7,327 bases of DNA from Dehalococcoidia bacterium (GCA_030744635.1 JASLQE010000386.1:1-7327); one strand, 5' to 3'; shown: positions 1-5,352, counted from the stretch's first letter. Notes: generated by a model from the sequence alone, not told the origin. Translations and numbers: made by a program.

Positions 1-66
1 TACTCCGGCCTGGGCTTCCTGCAGCACCCTGATAATCTGCTCCTCGCTAAACCTGCTTCCCCTCAT
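1..66 (-). CDS. IS3-family transposase OrfA, N-terminal fragment (cut by window edge)
   Basis: Reading leftward from the ATG at 66-64 gives 22 residues, beginning MRGSRFSEEQIIRVLQEAQ, before the window ends. This is the typical opening of OrfA from IS3-family elements: a basic start, then the first helix of the helix-turn-helix (SRFSEEQII.VL.EA) that binds the IS terminal repeats. A strong ribosome binding site (AGGAGGA, 79-73) lies 6 bases upstream of the ATG, which supports the start. In this family OrfA is normally about 90-100 residues and is followed by OrfB, the DDE integrase, expressed by frameshift. Both would lie beyond the left edge. Whether the element is intact cannot be told from here. 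The family call is firm; the subgroup is not assigned. Confidence 0.85.
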   Translation of the reverse strand, partial: MRGSRFSEEQIIRVLQEAQAGV

Positions 67-128
67 GGCTAGTCCTCCTTCCAGTATATTGTAATCTGAG
101 GACTCTCATTTCATCCGGACCTATTTCA
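1..128 (-). mobile_element. End of an IS3-family insertion sequence (outer boundary approximate)
   Basis: The orfA start at 66, its ribosome binding site and a short AT-richer leader form the left end of an IS3-type element read on the minus strand. On that strand the sequence TGAAATAGGTCC begins at 128 and opens with TGA, as many IS3-family terminal repeats do. I therefore place the outer boundary there. The partner terminal repeat and the expected 3-4 bp target duplication are outside the window, so the boundary is an inference. DNA to the right (129 onward) is open in a plus-strand frame, consistent with the IS having landed in or next to another gene. Confidence 0.5.
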
Positions 129-315
129 GGGGGGCAGGTCATTAGGCCAAGAATGTTTGTCTGGCGTTATCATAGCCAAGAAATTTCCAAAGGGTCTTCG
201 GGCTAACAGGCGAGACATGATATTCGCTAAATATGATTTTGGCGGGATAGACTTGAAAGAGCCGCAGACTTTTGAAGAGCTGTTTAGGTCAATTAGACTG
301 GAATTCTTGTCGTAG
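129..315 (+). pseudogene. 3' remnant of an unidentified gene, apparently truncated by the IS
   Basis: One plus-strand frame stays open from just after the TGA at 97-99 to the TAG at 313-315. From the presumed IS edge it reads GGRSLGQECLSGVII and so on, and ends ...EELFRSIRLEFLS. The residue mix (charged and hydrophobic, few Cys) is protein-like, unlike the Cys/Ser-rich antisense reading of the same DNA. There is no good start with a ribosome binding site. The only in-frame ATG (217-219) would give a 32-residue product. The simplest reading is the C-terminal end of a gene whose 5' part was removed or separated by the IS. The TAG lies 11 bases before the start of the next ORF, so the two were probably co-transcribed. 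I do not recognise the family. A small intact ORF at 217-315 is the alternative. Confidence 0.45.
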
Positions 316-326
316 GAATACGTGAA

Positions 327-704
327 TTGACACCCAAGGAGAAGAAGTCTACGCAAAAGACCGCAAGAGAAGGGGACAGATATGCCTTCCGTGCCATTAG
401 AAAAGCGGTAGGAACATTTGATGTCGTGGCAATAGACTGGGAACACCCCAACTACGGCTATTTCGCAGATGGTATGTTATGGATTAGCTCACCCCACCTG
501 ACGAAATGGCAGCCCTTTCCAATTGTGCAGTGGACGCAGAAATACAAGACCCTGCAATCTTTCTTACGCGATTTTCCCCAGTTTTCTGTCGTGTTTCAGG
601 CACCAGAAGATAGTGCCACACGTCTGTTCAAAGAAATATCTACGGGAAGAGAAGCCAGTAAGCTTCAAACCAGGGTCAAAAGGCTTACAGACGACAGAGC
701 TTAG
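327..704 (+). CDS. Hypothetical protein, 125 residues, family not recognised
   Basis: The ORF starts at TTG (327-329) with AGGA at 314-317, 9 bases upstream and overlapping the stop of the preceding remnant. That suggests translational coupling in a former two-gene unit. The protein has a basic N-terminus (residues 1-25, rich in Lys/Arg), a central part rich in aromatic residues and Trp (FDVVAIDWEHPNYGYFADG, 31-49, and several Trp residues up to 69), and a basic helical-looking C-terminus (97-125). There is no signal peptide and no membrane segment. Sampled 60-base lines are about 43-50% GC against roughly 68-72% in purL, so it is probably foreign to the neighbouring operon. It converges on purL, and its TAG (702-704) overlaps purL's TAA (703-701 on the other strand). 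I assign no function. The length of the open frame and the start context support coding, but it may be a relic. Confidence 0.55.
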   Translation: MTPKEKKSTQKTAREGDRYAFRAIRKAVGTFDVVAIDWEHPNYGYFADGMLWISSPHLTKWQPFPIVQWTQKYKTLQSFLRDFPQFSVVFQAPEDSATRLFKEISTGREASKLQTRVKRLTDDRA

Positions 705-2959
705 CCACCCGCCCCCGCCAGGCCGCCCCGCCACGCCTGCGCGATTTCATCCAGGGAGAGGTCGGCAAAGTCTGGCATGGTGTAGCGCTGCCCGCCGGTA
801 GCACCCAGCCGGGTCGCGGGCACCCGGTGTCGCGCCGCCAGGGCCTCTAAAGCCGGGGCATCCTGGGGTGATACGGAGACCACGATGCGGCTGGGGGCCT
901 CACCGAACAGGGCGGCGTCAAGGCGGCCCCCGGTTTTCCAGCTTTCCCCCCGGAACCCCATCTCACCCATAATGCACGCCTCCGCCAGGGCCACCGCCAA
1001 GCCGCCATCGGAGCAGTCGTGGGCCGAACGCACCAGCCCCCGCCGTATGGCCGCCAGGCACAGCCGCTGCAGCCTCCCCTCCATATCAAGGTCAATGTGG
1101 GGGCGTCCCGCCACCCGGTCGTGGGCCACCTCCAGGTAGAGGCTCCCCGCTAAAGAGCGGTGCTCCCCACCCCAAGGCCCCAACAGCAGCACCATGTCGC
1201 CCTCGCCCCGGAAACCGGAGGGACAGCGCCGTTTCAGGTCGGGCAGTACCCCCAGCATACCCACCACCAGGGTGGGGTAGATGGCTTGGCCCTGGGACTC
1301 GTTGTAGAGGCTTACATTGCCGCTGATAACACTTACCCTCAGCTTGCGGCAGGCGGCGGCCATGCCCCGCACGGCCTCCTTTAGCTGGTAGAAAACATCG
1401 GGCCGCTCCGGGTTGCCGAAGTTGAGGCAGTTGGTTATGGCCTGGGGCCGTGCGCCGGTGCACACCACATTGCGGGCCGCCTCGGCCACCGCCATAGCGC
1501 CCCCGGCGAAGGGGTCCAGATAGGTGAGGCGGCCGTTGCCATCGGTGGATAGGGCCAACCCGCGCCTGCTCTGCCCTGTCCGACTTGTCGGACTCCGTGT
1601 CGGAGAGCCTGACAAAGGGGTGCCAGGCACCCTCAGCACGGCAGCATCCCCACCGGGGGGGAACACCGTGCCGTCCCCCACCTGATGGTCGTACTGCCGG
1701 TAGACCGTCTCCTTGCTGGCGATATCGGGAGCGGCCAGCAGCTTCAGCAGCCAGGCCCCGACTTCTTTCTTACGTATCACGGGCAAGGAGGCGAGGTCAA
1801 AGGCCTGCAATCGCTTCAGGTAAGCCGGTTTTCTTACTTTGTAGTGGTAGACAGGCGGTTGGGTGAGTGCCTTAACGGGAAGCCGGGCGATGACCTCCTC
1901 CCCCTGCCGCACCAGGGCCTCTCTGCCCCCGGTGACCTTGCCGATGAGGGCTGAGGTCAGCCCCCAGCGCCGCAGCAGGGCCAGCACCGACTCCAGGTTG
2001 GCCCTGGGAAGTATCAGCAGCATGCGTTCCTGGGATTCGGCCAGCATAAGCTCGTAGGGGGTCATGCCCTGCTCCCGGCGGGGGATGGGATCCACATCCA
2101 GGTCCATGCCACCTCCGCCCCGGTCCGCCGCCTCCACGGAGGCCGAAGTGAGTCCGGCGGCACCCAGGTCCTGGATGCCGGAGACCAGCCCCGTTTCGGC
2201 CAGCTCCAGGCAGGCCTCCATCAGCAGCTTCTCCATGAAGGGGTTGCCCACCTGGACGGCGGAGCGGAGCTCCCGCTCATCTTCAAAGGTGCGGGAGGCG
2301 AGACCGGAGGCTCCATGAAGGCCGTCCCGCCCGGTATCGGCACCCACCAGGAGCAGCAGGTCCTCTTCCCCGCCGGCCTTCCCCCGCACCAACCTCTCCC
2401 TGGGGACGATGCCCAGGCACAGGGCGTTGACCAGAGGATTGCCCGAGTAGCAGGGGGCGAAGTAGATTTCCCCGCCCACATCCGGGATTCCCATACAGTT
2501 GCCGTAGCTGGCTATACCCCCCACCACCCCATGGAACAGGTAACGGTTGCGCCTCTCCGAAAGGGGGCCGAAGCGCAGGGAGTTCATCAGGGCGATGGGC
2601 CGGGCACCCATGGCGAAGATGTCCCTAACGATACCCCCCACCCCGGTGGCCGCACCTTCAAAAGGCTCCACCGCCGAGGGGTGGTTGTGGGACTCCACCT
2701 TCATCACCGCCGCCCAACCGCCGCCTATATCCACCGCCCCTGCGTTCTCCTCGCCGGGGCCGATGAGCACCCCCCGCCCCCGTCCGGGCAGGGTCCTGAG
2801 CAATAGCTTGGAGTGCTTGTAGCCGCAGTGCTCGCTCCACAGAGCGCCAAACAGCCCCAGCTCCAAGCCGTTGGGCTCCCTCCCCAGCCGCTCCACGATA
2901 AGCCGGTACTCCGCCTCGGAGAGGGCTATTTCGTCAAGGACCGATTTATCTACTGGCAT
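701..2959 (-). CDS. purL: Phosphoribosylformylglycinamidine (FGAM) synthase, PurL subunit
   Basis: PurL uses ATP and ammonia, channelled from PurQ, to convert FGAR to FGAM in de novo purine synthesis; it is cytoplasmic. The 752-residue protein is of the small PurL type. Family landmarks are SEHCGYKHS (42-50), VESHNHPSAVEPFEGAATG (88-106), DLGAAGLTSASVEAADRG (264-281), SKETVYRQYDHQVG (415-428), NCLNFGNPE (510-518), SGNVSLYNES (546-555) and SAHDCSDGGLAVALAE (645-660). The tandem AIRS-like halves are therefore both present. The ATG at 2959 has AGGTG (2971-2967) 7 bases upstream and lies 4 bases after the preceding EamA gene's stop, so coupling is likely. Oddity: residues about 448-466, rich in Ser, Thr, Pro and Arg, are extra. 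In Bacillus subtilis-type PurL the same point passes from RIRGT almost directly to the ALAMTTD strand. The extra codons coincide with a palindromic repeat (see 1577-1632). All other motifs are intact, so the enzyme is probably functional. Confidence 0.97.
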   Translation of the reverse strand: MPVDKSVLDEIALSEAEYRLIVERLGREPNGLELGLFGALWSEHCGYKHSKLLLRTLPGRGRGVLIGPGEENAGAVDIGGGWAAVMKVESHNHPSAVEPFEGAATGVGGIVRDIFAMGARPIALMNSLRFGPLSERRNRYLFHGVVGGIASYGNCMGIPDVGGEIYFAPCYSGNPLVNALCLGIVPRERLVRGKAGGEEDLLLLVGADTGRDGLHGASGLASRTFEDERELRSAVQVGNPFMEKLLMEACLELAETGLVSGIQDLGAAGLTSASVEAADRGGGGMDLDVDPIPRREQGMTPYELMLAESQERMLLILPRANLESVLALLRRWGLTSALIGKVTGGREALVRQGEEVIARLPVKALTQPPVYHYKVRKPAYLKRLQAFDLASLPVIRKKEVGAWLLKLLAAPDIASKETVYRQYDHQVGDGTVFPPGGDAAVLRVPGTPLSGSPTRSPTSRTGQSRRGLALSTDGNGRLTYLDPFAGGAMAVAEAARNVVCTGARPQAITNCLNFGNPERPDVFYQLKEAVRGMAAACRKLRVSVISGNVSLYNESQGQAIYPTLVVGMLGVLPDLKRRCPSGFRGEGDMVLLLGPWGGEHRSLAGSLYLEVAHDRVAGRPHIDLDMEGRLQRLCLAAIRRGLVRSAHDCSDGGLAVALAEACIMGEMGFRGESWKTGGRLDAALFGEAPSRIVVSVSPQDAPALEALAARHRVPATRLGATGGQRYTMPDFADLSLDEIAQAWRGGLAGAGG
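1577..1632. repeat. Palindromic REP-like cassette lying in frame inside purL
   Basis: Three inverted repeats are packed into 56 bases. GTCCGAC-TT-GTCGGAC (1578-1593) has 7 bp arms with a 2 nt loop, CTCCG-TGT-CGGAG (1593-1605) has 5 bp arms, and GGGTGCC-A-GGCACCC (1618-1632) has 7 bp arms with a 1 nt centre. TGTCGGA also occurs as a direct repeat at 1586-1592 and 1598-1604. All arms are perfect. The segment encodes PurL residues 444 to about 461 and contains no stop in that frame. From memory, motifs of the type GACAAAGGGGTGCCAGGCACC resemble dispersed REP-like sequences in other bacteria, some linked to IS200-like (RAYT) transposases. That resemblance is recalled and was not searched. The GGGTGCC repeat overlaps codons of the conserved RV.GT segment, so the exact insertion edges are uncertain. 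Confidence 0.75.
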
Positions 2960-2963
2960 ACGC

Positions 2964-3413
2964 TCACACCTGGCTTAAAGTTATCATCACCACCCCACCC
3001 ACCACCAGCAGCGCACCCAAGAGGATACGCCAGGTAACCCTCTCCATGTGCTGCAGGAAAAAGTAGCTCAGGCCGATGGCCAGGAGGGGATGGATGGCAG
3101 TGACCGGAGACACCACCACCACCGGTGCCCACTTCAGGCCGGTATACATAGAGGTCACACCCACCCCAGCCGCCACTCCGCTACCCATAAAGAGGATAAT
3201 TCCCCGGCGGCTGTTCCGCTGCCTTATCTGCCGGTTGAGGGTTGGAAAGAGAAAGAGGTAGAGGAAAAGGACACCGAAAATCAGGGAGAAGGCGGATGTG
3301 ACCAGGGGCGAGGCCATATCCCGGACCACCGTCCGGCTTATCACCTGGCTGGTCCCATAGGAGAAGGCAGCCGCTGCCGAAAAGAGATAGCCGGGTAGCA
3401 GCCGCCCCTTCAT
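2964..3413 (-). CDS. EamA/DMT-type membrane protein, second half-size subunit (149 aa)
   Basis: This looks like the C-terminal half of a ten-helix drug/metabolite transporter (EamA family) encoded as a separate polypeptide. Five hydrophobic segments can be placed at about residues 8-28, 36-57, 70-90, 96-119 and 126-146. The last two carry the usual EamA pattern: small residues plus Pro in helix 4 (WAPVVVVSPVTAIHPLLAIG, 95-114), a short charged loop, then a Gly-rich helix 5 ending VVMITLSQV. The ATG at 3413 overlaps the upstream gene's TGA as ATGA, with GGGAG (3423-3419) 5 bases upstream, so the two are translationally coupled. Its own TGA is 4 bases from the purL ATG. The substrate is unknown. 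The position beside purL invites, but does not prove, a link with purine or nucleoside transport. Confidence 0.85.
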   Translation of the reverse strand: MKGRLLPGYLFSAAAAFSYGTSQVISRTVVRDMASPLVTSAFSLIFGVLFLYLFLFPTLNRQIRQRNSRRGIILFMGSGVAAGVGVTSMYTGLKWAPVVVVSPVTAIHPLLAIGLSYFFLQHMERVTWRILLGALLVVGGVVMITLSQV

Positions 3414-3868
3414 CCCTGCTCCCTGAGGATGAGGACTACCCCGACGACCACGGCGATGACCCCCAGGGCCAGGAGATAGGAAACCGCCTCCCGGTATACC
3501 AGAACAGCCAGGACCGCCGCCACCAGGGGGGTGGCTCCCACAATGGGGGCGGCACGAGCCACACCCAGTCTCTGAATGCCCCGGTAGTAGAACAGGCGGC
3601 CCATGGCAAAGCTGAGGAGCCCCAGGATGGCAAACCAGGCCAGGGCGGCCCGGGAGACGGCGAGCAGGGCGGAAACATCAGTCAGGGCAGCGATGATGCC
3701 GATGAAAAGCAGGCTGGCCAGGACGGAGAGGAAGGTACCCAGGGGAAGGGAGATATGGGACAGGGCGGGACGGACCAGCACCGCCGAAGAGCCGAAACCC
3801 AGCGCCGCCAGCAGCGAGAACCCTATGCCAATTAAATTGCTATCCATTTTCTGTCCGAATCCTTTCAT
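3410..3868 (-). CDS. EamA/DMT-type membrane protein, first half-size subunit (152 aa)
   Basis: This is the N-terminal half of a split EamA (drug/metabolite transporter) pair. Hydrophobic segments lie at about residues 12-33, 42-63, 75-95, 103-125 and 130-148. The EamA-like pattern GVARAAPIVGATPLVAAVLA (102-121), followed by a short YRE loop and a final Gly/Val-rich helix, is clear. It probably pairs with the product of the overlapping gene downstream to make the ten-helix transporter of fused relatives. Two starts are possible: ATG at 3868, or ATG at 3847 (codon 8, MDSN). AAAGGA (3865-3860) lies 12 bases before the second; the first has only a distant GAGG. The shorter form begins closer to the first helix, so 3847 is a real alternative. 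No frameshift signal such as an A-rich slippery run is seen at the junction. Confidence 0.82.
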   Translation of the reverse strand: MKGFGQKMDSNLIGIGFSLLAALGFGSSAVLVRPALSHISLPLGTFLSVLASLLFIGIIAALTDVSALLAVSRAALAWFAILGLLSFAMGRLFYYRGIQRLGVARAAPIVGATPLVAAVLAVLVYREAVSYLLALGVIAVVVGVVLILREQG

Positions 3869-3920
3869 GAGTCAAAATGACCTCATTCCCTTAAACGCCT
3901 CTCTCTTTCCCATCACCCAC

Positions 3921-3962
3921 CCAGGGGATTTCTTGTGGGGGCTCCGCCCCCTACACCCCTGG
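3921..3962. repeat. GC-rich two-stage hairpin between the GNAT gene and the EamA pair
   Basis: Outer arms CCAGGGG (3921-3927) and CCCCTGG (3956-3962) are perfect complements. Inside them TGT (3934-3936) pairs with ACA (3953-3955), and GGGGGC (3937-3942) pairs with GCCCCC (3946-3951) around a 3 nt loop, with T3952 bulged and ATTTCT (3928-3933) unpaired. In the direction of transcription (minus strand) no T-run follows, so it is not a standard intrinsic terminator. It occupies the middle of the 106-base gap between GNAT and eamA. It may be a dispersed repeat or an mRNA-stabilising structure. No second copy is present in the window. Confidence 0.65.
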
Positions 3963-3974
3963 AGGCCCGGTTCC

Positions 3975-4484
3975 TCATTCTTCTCCGAACTCTGGCTGAT
4001 ATTTTACCGTTCCGGTCTTCCCTGCTATTGCCCCCCTGCGAAGCTCCAACAGCATGAACACCTCTTCAGGAACATCGAATTCACAGCGAATGCCATTTGG
4101 CCTGGTCGGGGAAAAACCAAAGCGGGGGTAATAGTGGGGATGACCAAGGACCACTACGATATCATGGTTGGCCCGTCGCAATTTTTCCAGACCACGGCGG
4201 ACAAGCTGTGAGCCTATACCTCTCCGCTGGTGTGGCGGTAAAACAGCCATTGGGCCAAGGCCCACGGCGGTGAAAGCTGACTGCTCCGATTCGATTGTCA
4301 CCGGGCTAAACAGAATATGCCCTACAACTTCATGTGCATGAATCGCGACCAGCGACAAGATGAATGCCCGCCGCAGACGAAGCTTTTCCACGAGGCCCGC
4401 TTCAACCTTACCCTCAAACGCCTGCTCATTTACATACCGGATGGCGGCGGTATCCGCTGATGTTTCTTCGCGAATAGTTACCAT
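3975..4484 (-). CDS. GNAT-family N-acetyltransferase (YhbS-like)
   Basis: Predicted cytoplasmic acetyl-CoA-dependent acyltransferase, 169 residues from the ATG at 4484. It opens MVTIREETSADTAAIRYVNE, the normal beta1-alpha1 start of the fold. The acetyl-CoA binding motif A is GLGPMAVLPPHQRRGIGSQL (75-94), with the Q/R-x-x-G-x-G signature at QRRGIG (86-91). VVLGHPHYYPRFGF (111-124) is typical of the YhbS group (COG3153). The substrate is unknown. An in-frame GTG at 4511 would add nine residues that look unlike the family's beginning, so I prefer the ATG, although no ribosome binding site lies directly before it (see the leader ORF at 4478-4525). Four sampled 60-base lines are about 53-55% GC, against 67-70% in two lines of purQ. 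Palindromic elements flank it on both sides, suggesting late insertion between purQ and the EamA pair. Confidence 0.88.
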   Translation of the reverse strand: MVTIREETSADTAAIRYVNEQAFEGKVEAGLVEKLRLRRAFILSLVAIHAHEVVGHILFSPVTIESEQSAFTAVGLGPMAVLPPHQRRGIGSQLVRRGLEKLRRANHDIVVVLGHPHYYPRFGFSPTRPNGIRCEFDVPEEVFMLLELRRGAIAGKTGTVKYQPEFGEE

Positions 4485-4525
4485 GGGGCAATCTTTGGTG
4501 CGGTTTGACACTGCTTTGTAATCAT
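4478..4525 (-). CDS. Possible 15-codon leader ORF coupled to the GNAT gene
   Basis: The ATG at 4525-4523 is preceded by GGAGGA (4540-4535) at 9 bases, the only good ribosome binding site in this gap. It encodes MITKQCQTAPKIAPW and stops at TAA 4480-4478, just past the GNAT ATG (4484-4482), so the sequence reads ATGGTAA. Ribosomes ending here could restart on the GNAT ATG, which would explain why that gene lacks its own site. The ribosome binding site belongs to a CTCCGGAG palindrome (4538-4545) at the edge of the hairpin cassette. Alternatively this is chance, or a relic of an older start in another frame. Nothing in the peptide marks it as an attenuator. Confidence 0.3.
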   Translation of the reverse strand: MITKQCQTAPKIAPW

Positions 4526-4545
4526 CTCTGTATGTCCTCCGGAGA

Positions 4546-4596
4546 GTCCGATGAGCGAAGCATCATCGGACCAGAACCCTGCCAGGGGTCTGGTCC
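4546..4596. repeat. Two overlapping hairpins between purQ and the GNAT gene
   Basis: Hairpin A has perfect 9 bp arms GTCCGATGA (4546-4554) and TCATCGGAC (4563-4571) around an 8-base loop. Hairpin B has perfect 8 bp arms GGACCAGA (4568-4575) and TCTGGTCC (4589-4596), enclosing an A/G mismatch, a further 4 bp stem CCCT/AGGG (4577-4580, 4584-4587) and a GCC loop. The two share GGAC at 4568-4571, so they cannot both form completely. On the transcribed (minus) strand B comes first, and neither is followed by a T-run, so a standard terminator is unlikely. The style (short GC palindromes with GTCCGA and GGAC cores) recalls the cassette inside purL. A REP-like dispersed repeat is the likeliest explanation; a regulatory switch is possible. 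Confidence 0.65.
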
Positions 4597-4628
4597 CTGC
4601 ACCCCCGTTTCGGATAGTATTCAGCCAT

Positions 4629-5345
4629 TCAAGCCCGCGCTGAGGAGTGCAGCAACTTTGCTCCGGAGGCCATCAAGCTGCGGAAGATGGGGAGGCCGTC
4701 GGCGCTGCCCAGGAGGTCCTCGCAGGCCCGTTCGGGATGGGGCATCATCCCCAATACATTGCCATCCCGGTTCGTGATGCCGGCTATGTTATGCAGGGTG
4801 CCGTTGGGGTTGGCCTCCGGGGTCACCTCCCCCTCGGGGGTGGTATAGCGGAAGACCACCCGGCCCCCGGCCTCCAGTTCGCTCAGTGTCTCATCGTCGG
4901 TGTAGTAGTTGCCCTCATAGTGGGAGATGGGGACTCTGAGCACCTGTCCCGGGCTGCATCTATTGGTAAAAGGGGTTTGGATGCTCTCCACCTTGATGTG
5001 GGTCCACTGGCAACGGTACTCCAGGTGGGAGTTGGGCATCAGCACACCTGGCAGCAGGCCGGCTTCGCAGAGTATCTGGAAGCCGTTGCAGATGCCCAGC
5101 ACCAGCCTCCCCTCTGCCGCAAAGCGCTCCACAGCGGACATCACCGGAGAGAAACGGGCGATGGCCCCCGGACGCAAATAGTCCCCATAGGAGAAGCCAC
5201 CGGGTAAAACGATACAGCCGTAGCCGGAGAGGTCGGTATCTTGGTGCCACACGAATCCGGCGGGCTGGTGAAGCACCTCTGTGACAGCGTGGTAACAGTC
5301 CCGGTCGCTCCAGGTGCCGGGGAAGACTACGATGCCGAACTTCAC
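4629..5345 (-). CDS. purQ: FGAM synthase glutaminase subunit PurQ
   Basis: PurQ hydrolyses glutamine and passes ammonia to PurL in the FGAM synthase complex, which in this small-subunit type also needs PurS. The 238-residue protein is a class I glutamine amidotransferase. It has VVFPGTWSDRDC near the start (6-17), the oxyanion-strand region VLPGGFSYGDYLRPGAIA (46-63), the nucleophile Cys86 in GICNGFQ (84-90), and the His203/Glu205 pair in MMPHPER (200-206). The start is GTG (5345-5343), 7 bases after the yqeY stop. GGAG at 5361-5358 is rather far upstream (12 bases), so expression may rely on coupling. Its C-terminus looks complete. No purS-like small gene is adjacent, which is unusual because purS commonly precedes purQ. 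Confidence 0.96.
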   Translation of the reverse strand: MKFGIVVFPGTWSDRDCYHAVTEVLHQPAGFVWHQDTDLSGYGCIVLPGGFSYGDYLRPGAIARFSPVMSAVERFAAEGRLVLGICNGFQILCEAGLLPGVLMPNSHLEYRCQWTHIKVESIQTPFTNRCSPGQVLRVPISHYEGNYYTDDETLSELEAGGRVVFRYTTPEGEVTPEANPNGTLHNIAGITNRDGNVLGMMPHPERACEDLLGSADGLPIFRSLMASGAKLLHSSARA

Positions 5346-5352
5346 GGCAGGG

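Noticed and set aside
126..446. 106-residue minus-strand ORF in the left patch
   Set aside because: It is antisense to the more protein-like plus-strand frames, has a Ser/Cys-rich, low-quality composition, and no ribosome binding site was identified.
523..801. 92-residue plus-strand ORF spanning the end of the orphan ORF and the purL 3' end
   Set aside because: It lies in another frame of the 125-residue ORF and runs into antisense purL; Pro/Arg/Ser-rich shadow translation.
811..829. CCGGGT...ACCCGG inverted repeat in the purL 3' region
   Set aside because: Short arms within normal conserved PurL coding sequence with no extra residues; expected by chance at this GC.
2315..2806. 163-residue plus-strand ORF opposite purL
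   Set aside because: purL is unmistakable on the other strand with conserved motifs throughout; long antisense frames are common in GC-rich genes.
3410..3413. EamA split as a programmed -1 frameshift or sequencing error
   Set aside because: No slippery heptamer is seen, and the second gene has its own ATG and GGGAG site, so two coupled genes are the better reading. An indel cannot be excluded without reads or relatives.
3603..4211. 202-residue plus-strand ORF
   Set aside because: It is antisense to both an EamA gene and the GNAT gene and crosses the gap between them; no family-like features.
4597..4628. TACTAT as a possible -10 box after purQ on the minus strand
   Set aside because: No -35 element lies at a usable distance; TTGAAT is only 7 bases away.
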